Assembly: GCF_015265375.1 (NCBI RefSeq)
Contig: NZ_JABZXW010000069.1
Span: forward strand, 1 to 9,435
Length of the DNA stretch: 9,435 bases
Direction: 5' to 3'
DNA from: Rothia sp. (in: high G+C Gram-positive bacteria)
GTDB taxonomy: Bacteria > Actinomycetota > Actinomycetes > Actinomycetales > Micrococcaceae
This document shows, one piece after another, positions 5,179 to 9,435 of the stretch; positions within the stretch are counted from its first letter, which is position 1, and each line of letters begins with the position of its first letter. The translations under genes and the position numbers were made by a program. A model generated the notes under the pieces. That model saw only the letters and a program-made list of their open reading frames with translations, was not told where the DNA came from and did no database searches.

Positions 5179-8100
5179 TTAGAGGTTCCAGTGCGAAAGC
5201 GCGCTCGTCATATGAGCCGGGATCTTCGAACCCAAACGCGGGAACATACGCAGCTCCTCAACGTAACGCTCAGCATCCAACGGACGCGGGTAGGTGACAA
5301 ACGCCTGCTCATTCGCATAATCGAATGCCGCCTGAACCGGCACGCCCGGGGTGAAGGTCAGGCTCATAGCCAGCGGCGAGCCCTCGCCCTCGCTGTACGA
5401 GTCGGTCTTCAGCGCCGGAATGTCCAGCAGGGTTTCGGGAATCAGCTCGAAGGTACGGACCTGCTCCCAGAAGCCGTTGCGGCGCACGTGGGTCAGGGCG
5501 TCGTAGTAGGAACCGAGGGCGCGTACACGAATCAGCACGGTAGTGGCGTCCTTTGCGGTGCCGTTCTCGCCGAAGAGGTGCTCGACGACCGGCGCCAGAC
5601 GCTGAGCGACCTGAGCCTCGGTCAGAACCAGGTTACCGGCTGCCAGCTGAGTCTCCGAGGGAACCAGCGGGCTCTGCACCGCGGCGGAGGGGGTGTCCGG
5701 CTCAGCCACGATGGTGGGCAGCTGGTTGAGCTCGCTCAGCGCGGATGCCGAGATGCTGGAGGAGATACCTGCCGGGGTGCTCTCCGGCAGGGCAACCGGG
5801 GTGGTCGCCGCAGCGGGTGCCGCCTCTGCTACAGGTGCTGCCGGTGCAGTCTGAGCGGTAGCCTCGGAGGCGGGCGCAAGCGCTACGGGAGCCTCAGCAA
5901 TCTTAGCTGCGGGGGTCACCTCAACGATCTTGAGCTCAGCGACCTTCTCAGCGGGCTCTTCCTGAACGCCGGTAGCCTTCGCAGCGGCACCGGCGGTGCC
6001 CACTGCGGCAGCTGCGGCAAGAGCACCAGCCAGGCCGGGTGCCACAGATGCGCTCTCAGCGGCAGGCTCAACGTCTACGAGGGCAGGTTCCTCGGCGGGC
6101 GCTTCAGCGGAAGCGGCGGAGGTTTCCTTCTCAGGCAGCAGTTCAGAGTCGTCCAAGAACGCGGGCAGGGCGGGCTCTTCGGAGCTCTCTGCGATCGGCT
6201 CATCTGCAGCTTCTTCAACGGGCTGGGTGCGGTCCAGGGTGAAGGACTCAGCAACCACGGGAGCGGCAGCCTTCTGCTCCTCGGCAGCCAAAACTTCCTC
6301 AGCCGAAACTTCCTCAGCGGGTGCTTCCTCAGCAACTGCGGGGGCTGTTGCTTCCTCAGCGTCCAGCTTCTTCTGAGCGTTGGCGACAATGGTGGCCAGG
6401 GCGGCTTCCATGTCTTCGCCGGGCTCTACAGAGTCCTCGGCAGATGCCTCGACTACCTCAGCGGCAGATTCTTCGGCATGCTCGGTTTCGGGCTCTACGG
6501 TAGCCGCACCGAAGACCGGGTCGTTCTCGTAATCGTGCTCGAACTCAGCTTCAACCAGCGCAAACTCAGCCTGAACAGGCTCGTCAGAAGCTTCGACAGA
6601 TTCCTCTACGTCTTCCTTCTCCTGCGCAGAAGCGGCAGAACCAGCCACAGCAGTACCGGCAGCGGCAAGACCTGCAGCAGTCAGCAGACCCGCGGAGGCA
6701 CCCTCTTCAGCAGTCTCAACTACAGGCTCTTCAGCAGCTTCGGCAGCTGCCTCAGCCTCGTTCGCAGCCTGCTTCTCAGCGAGTTCAGCCTCCAGCTCAC
6801 GCTCGATAGCCTCACGTTCAGCCTCAACCGGGTCAACACTCTGAACAGCAGCTTCCTGAGGCTCATCCTGCGAGGTAGCCTCAGCGGCCTCAGCGGTCGC
6901 AACGGGCTTAGCCTCAACAGCGGCACCTTCCAGCAGGAAGCTCTCGCTAATAGTCTGACCATCCACAGCACCCAGGTACGATGCGTGAACCTCCAGGCCG
7001 TCACCCAGGCGCGGCTTCAAAGAGACAGCCGCACGGTTCCAGGTTGCGCCAGCCTGCTGAGCCTCGGTGTACAGTGCCGCAACGGGTGCAAACCAGTCAA
7101 CACCGGGCACGACAATGCCGGTTTCAACCTCACGGCCGCGGTGCAGCAGACGGTAGTGCATATCCTCATCTACTTGGCGCAGTTCCAGGCTCATGGTGCC
7201 CGAACCGCGGGTGCGCATAAGCTCCGCAAGGCCGTGGAGAGCACGCTGCTCGGGGAGCGCGGGCAGGGTTGCCGCGCCCTCAACGGGCTCGCTCAGGATG
7301 ATGGATTCGGCAACCAGTTCAGCTTCGTCTTCGCTGAGCTTCTGCTCAGTTTCCTTCAACTCAGCAACGGGCTCCTCAGCGGAGTCATCACGAGCAGCAG
7401 ACTCGTGCTTCTCTGCTTCCTTCTTATCGATGCCCTCTGCGGTCAGCGCGACGCTCTGAGAGGTGCCCTTTTCTGCCTTCTCCTCAGCCTTTTCAGCCTT
7501 TGCGGCGGAGGCAATGGCAGTTGCAGCAGCCACGGGTGCAGCAACAGCGGCAAGAGCAGGAGCTACAGAGGCGCTCTTAGCGGGCTCGCCTTCCTCAGAA
7601 GCGGAACCTTCAGCCGCGGACTCTTCAATCTTGGTAGCAGGCTCTTCCGTAGCGGTTTCTTCCGCGGCGCTTTCCTCAACAGCGCTTTCCTCAACAGCGG
7701 AAGCGTCAAAGATCAGCTCTGCGGTGTTCTCTTCTTCGGCGTCGAAGTCCTCAGCCTCGAGCGTTTCAGAGACGGACGCTTCGTGCTTCTCCTCAACGGA
7801 TACAGCGGAGAGCAGCTCGGTCTCGTCAGAGACCGCGTCTTCTTCCTCAGTAAGTTCAGATGCCAGCAGTTCGGGTGCCTCAACGACCGCCTCAATCGGC
7901 TCTTCCTCACCAGCGGCAACAGGCTCTGCAGACTCTTCTACACCTGCGGTGAGGTCAACGGTCTCTTCGGCTTCGAAGTCTTCAGCAACCTCAGCAACAG
8001 GTGCGGATACCTCAGACACCTCAGTGTCCTCAGCAGATTCAGCGGACTCGGGAGCCTCAGCGGACTCTGCTTCCTCAGCAACTACCTCATCAGCAGGAGC

Positions 8101-9045
8101 TTCTTCAGCAACAACCTTATCGGAGGCGACCTCGCCAAAAGTCTCCTCTTCGCTATCGAGGGTGATGCCCAGGCGAGCAGCGTAGGCTGCCGCCAGGTCG
8201 TCCAGGCCGGCGTTCTGTGCCTCGGTGACGGCGGCACGGGTGCGGGCTACCTTCATGTCTTCTACGGTCAGGGACTTCTCAGTATCAGCGGGAGCATCCT
8301 CAGATGCAGGCTCGGATACAGAATGAACATTCTCCGACTTGTTCTCGGAAGCTTCTACAACAGCCTCGACAACCTCGGGCTCTTCGCTACCTTCTGCCTC
8401 GTCTGCAGTCTCCTCAGCGACCTCAGCGGCAGTATCTTCGGTGTTCTGGGCACGCACAGCACGCAGGTGCTCCTCAAACTGGGAACGCGCGTCCTCAGCG
8501 GCATCCTTAGATTCCTCAACCTCTACAGATGCGTCCTCGGCTTCAGTCTCTTCGTCATCACGCAGGAATGCGGGGGTAGCGGGCTTAGCAGCCTCAGCAA
8601 CCGGGGCGACTTCTTCTTCAACGTCCTGGACCTCAGCGACCTGCTCAACCTCAACAGGCTCCTCAGATTCCTGGGGGAAAGCGCCAAGCGCCGCCAGCAG
8701 GCTACGGCGCTCCTGCTCCTCCGCCTGTTCCTCGGTCAGCTCATCAGCAGCGGAAGATTCTTCAACCTTCTCATCGCCGTGCAGGAGGGCACGCTTGAGA
8801 TCCTCAACAGCGCGATGCTCCTCGCTCTGCTCTTCGTCGTGGTTCTGGTGGCGTGCGCTCTCAGACTTCACGAAGCGGCGCAGGGAGTCCTCCCACTGCT
8901 GCTGTTCCATAATCTTTTCGCTCAGTCGTGCGCTCTTGGGAGCGTCTTCGCTTGCCTGTTCTTTCTGAGCCTTGGCAGTTTCGGCGCTCTGTTCTTCGCG
9001 CGACTGTTCATCCAACTTCTTCTTGCCGATTCCAAAGAAGCTCAT
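5179..9045 (-). CDS. Giant Glu/Ala-rich protein with two YezG-like compact segments
   Basis: I do not recognise this 1288-residue protein as a named gene. It is very acidic, dominated by Glu, Ala, Val and Ser, and I found no Cys. It has no signal peptide, LPXTG motif or clear catalytic signature, so it is probably cytoplasmic. Layout: a basic tip MSFFGIGKKK (1-10); a helical segment with LRRFVKSESARH (55-66); disordered acidic repeats; a short helical patch (258-297); and a compact segment (about 598-692) with MHYRLLHRGREVETG and DWFAPVAALY. More acidic linker follows, then a compact C-terminus (about 1140-1288) with FWEQVRTFELIP, MSLTFTPG, FDYANE and YVEELRMFPRLG. Three Ala-rich hydrophobic stretches lie at 493-516, 783-806 and 999-1023. 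The C-terminus recalls the YezG/DUF600 immunity-type family; that is inference. The ATG at 9043-9045 is chosen for its GGAGGAGGA ribosome site. The gene stands between a probable amidohydrolase gene and mazG, with hairpins on both sides. Confidence 0.85.
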   Translation of the reverse strand: MSFFGIGKKKLDEQSREEQSAETAKAQKEQASEDAPKSARLSEKIMEQQQWEDSLRRFVKSESARHQNHDEEQSEEHRAVEDLKRALLHGDEKVEESSAADELTEEQAEEQERRSLLAALGAFPQESEEPVEVEQVAEVQDVEEEVAPVAEAAKPATPAFLRDDEETEAEDASVEVEESKDAAEDARSQFEEHLRAVRAQNTEDTAAEVAEETADEAEGSEEPEVVEAVVEASENKSENVHSVSEPASEDAPADTEKSLTVEDMKVARTRAAVTEAQNAGLDDLAAAYAARLGITLDSEEETFGEVASDKVVAEEAPADEVVAEEAESAEAPESAESAEDTEVSEVSAPVAEVAEDFEAEETVDLTAGVEESAEPVAAGEEEPIEAVVEAPELLASELTEEEDAVSDETELLSAVSVEEKHEASVSETLEAEDFDAEEENTAELIFDASAVEESAVEESAAEETATEEPATKIEESAAEGSASEEGEPAKSASVAPALAAVAAPVAAATAIASAAKAEKAEEKAEKGTSQSVALTAEGIDKKEAEKHESAARDDSAEEPVAELKETEQKLSEDEAELVAESIILSEPVEGAATLPALPEQRALHGLAELMRTRGSGTMSLELRQVDEDMHYRLLHRGREVETGIVVPGVDWFAPVAALYTEAQQAGATWNRAAVSLKPRLGDGLEVHASYLGAVDGQTISESFLLEGAAVEAKPVATAEAAEATSQDEPQEAAVQSVDPVEAEREAIERELEAELAEKQAANEAEAAAEAAEEPVVETAEEGASAGLLTAAGLAAAGTAVAGSAASAQEKEDVEESVEASDEPVQAEFALVEAEFEHDYENDPVFGAATVEPETEHAEESAAEVVEASAEDSVEPGEDMEAALATIVANAQKKLDAEEATAPAVAEEAPAEEVSAEEVLAAEEQKAAAPVVAESFTLDRTQPVEEAADEPIAESSEEPALPAFLDDSELLPEKETSAASAEAPAEEPALVDVEPAAESASVAPGLAGALAAAAAVGTAGAAAKATGVQEEPAEKVAELKIVEVTPAAKIAEAPVALAPASEATAQTAPAAPVAEAAPAAATTPVALPESTPAGISSSISASALSELNQLPTIVAEPDTPSAAVQSPLVPSETQLAAGNLVLTEAQVAQRLAPVVEHLFGENGTAKDATTVLIRVRALGSYYDALTHVRRNGFWEQVRTFELIPETLLDIPALKTDSYSEGEGSPLAMSLTFTPGVPVQAAFDYANEQAFVTYPRPLDAERYVEELRMFPRLGSKIPAHMTSALSHWNL
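7667..7696 (-). repeat. Perfect 15-bp tandem repeat in the giant gene
   Basis: GCGCTTTCCTCAACA occurs twice head to tail (7667-7681 and 7682-7696, plus-strand reading). It encodes two consecutive copies of the pentapeptide A-V-E-E-S within the acidic linker (about residues 450-459). A perfect in-frame 15-bp unit is what replication slippage would leave, and it points to a coding region that can expand and contract without a frameshift. Confidence 0.85.
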
Positions 9046-9051
9046 TGGGTG

Positions 9052-9060
9052 TCCTCCTCC
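9052..9060 (-). promoter_or_regulatory. Strong ribosome-binding site of the giant gene
   Basis: GGAGGAGGA on the minus strand lies six bases before the ATG at 9043-9045. It is the strongest Shine-Dalgarno match in the window and decides the start. The frame stays open for 31 more codons upstream, but those offer only a TTG start and an ATG without proper ribosome sites. Confidence 0.85.
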
Positions 9061-9158
9061 GGCGTGCGCCGTGTGATGATGCGCTATCTCCTTCATCCCC
9101 CGAGGGTGTGTGGGCACGGGGTCGGGAACATAACGCAAATGTCCTCATAATCCTTTTA

Positions 9159-9164
9159 ATTCTA
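9159..9164 (-). promoter_or_regulatory. Possible -10 box of the giant gene
   Basis: TAGAAT on the minus strand lies 114 bp before the ATG and just past the 13-bp inverted repeat at 9177-9218. It has the same hexamer as the eno box. No convincing -35 is seen, because that position overlaps the hairpin arm. This would leave a leader of roughly 105 bases. Confidence 0.35.
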
Positions 9165-9176
9165 TCGCGTGCATAG

Positions 9177-9218
9177 AGTTTCACCCCGTCACTCGGTGAG
9201 AGGTAACGGGGTGAAACT
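9177..9218 (-). terminator. 13-bp inverted repeat after the partial upstream gene
   Basis: AGTTTCACCCCGT (9177-9189) is the exact inverse of ACGGGGTGAAACT (9206-9218), with a 16-base loop that can itself form TCAC/GTGA pairs. It is the likely terminator of the gene entering from the right. No U-run follows, so an operator for the gene at 9045 is an alternative. A second inverted repeat, AGGCTTGA (9232-9239) with TCAAGCCT (9261-9268), lies nearer the upstream stop. Confidence 0.6.
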
Positions 9219-9293
9219 TGTACAGCTTTCAAGGCTTGATGCGGCTATATAGTCGTACTTTCAAGCCTGGCTTATAAGCTTTCGAGAAGCTCT

Positions 9294-9435
9294 TTAGCGT
9301 GCCTCATCGCGGATGGGGTTCGCCGCCTTCGCAGCCTTCGCCAGCTCAAAACGGACGGCACGCAGGGCAGTTGCCGCCATGACGCGCACACCAATGCCGA
9401 TCGCCTGCTCGCTCGGGGCGTAATCGCCCTGGTGC
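9294..9435 (-). CDS. C-terminal end of a probable M20D amidohydrolase (partial)
   Basis: Only the last 46 residues and the TAA stop (9294-9296) are in the window; the gene begins beyond the right edge. The visible tail starts HQGDYAPSEQAIGIGVRVMA and continues through an Ala-rich helix to a charged end. A histidine followed by an acidic/aromatic turn, S-E-x-A-I and a Gly-containing final helix resembles the end of M20D metallopeptidases (hippurate or indoleacetyl-amino-acid amidohydrolases). In these the His near the C-terminus contributes to the metal site. With so little sequence the family assignment is tentative, but a real coding end is likely because the frame and composition match the neighbours and the stop is followed by hairpin-rich noncoding DNA. 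Confidence 0.5.
   Translation of the reverse strand, partial: HQGDYAPSEQAIGIGVRVMAATALRAVRFELAKAAKAANPIRDEAR

Noticed and set aside
5179..9045. Giant protein as a surface adhesin, IF-2 or RNase E/G relative, or FtsY
   Set aside because: There is no signal peptide or sorting motif, no GTPase P-loop, no S1 domain and no SRP GTPase motif. Only the acidic low-complexity composition is shared.
9046..9138. Upstream TTG start and a His-rich extension (HHHTAH) for the giant protein
   Set aside because: The frame is open for 31 more codons, but the TTG and the inner ATG lack properly spaced ribosome sites. The ATG at 9043-9045 has GGAGGAGGA six bases away. It is not a histidine leader peptide because it has no stop and is in frame.
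5113..9150. 1345-codon open frame on the plus strand
   Set aside because: It mirrors the giant minus-strand gene exactly in register and has a Ser/Leu/Cys/Phe-rich composition typical of reversed Glu/Ala codons. The minus-strand gene has a strong ribosome site and fits the direction of its neighbours.

Overview
The window looks like chromosome from a moderately GC-rich actinobacterium of the Micrococcaceae, most like Rothia. This rests on the gene order, the enolase and DUF501 protein sequences and the near absence of TTA, CTA and TCA codons. The genus is an inference; no 16S or similar marker is present. Every supported gene is read leftward (minus strand), so transcription runs from high to low coordinates.

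Right edge (9294-9435): the last 46 codons of a gene that enters from outside the window. Its tail resembles the C-terminus of M20D amidohydrolases. A 13-bp inverted repeat (9177-9218) separates it from the next gene.

5179-9045: a 1288-residue protein I cannot assign to a named gene. It is extremely rich in Glu and Ala, is probably mostly disordered, and has no signal peptide. It holds two compact segments, residues ~598-692 and ~1140-1288. These look like diverged copies of one fold, and the second recalls the YezG/DUF600 immunity-type family. Three Ala-rich hydrophobic stretches and two PAFL-type short motifs lie in the disordered part. This is the most unusual object in the window.

33-5090: a conserved actinobacterial housekeeping block in the order mazG (nucleotide pyrophosphohydrolase), eno (enolase), an FtsB/DivIC-like divisome protein, a DUF501 protein and a Ppx/GppA exopolyphosphatase. 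The same order is known in Mycobacterium tuberculosis as Rv1021 and Rv1023-Rv1026. The block combines nucleotide-pool sanitation, glycolysis, septum assembly and polyphosphate/(p)ppGpp phosphohydrolysis.

Although the genes are co-oriented, each gap (84-371 bp) contains one or two GC-rich hairpins. Several gaps also contain a TAGAAT box that could be a -10 element. The block may therefore be a series of short transcription units rather than one tight operon. I saw no tRNA, rRNA, CRISPR array, insertion sequence or plus-strand gene. The very long plus-strand open frames are codon-bias shadows.
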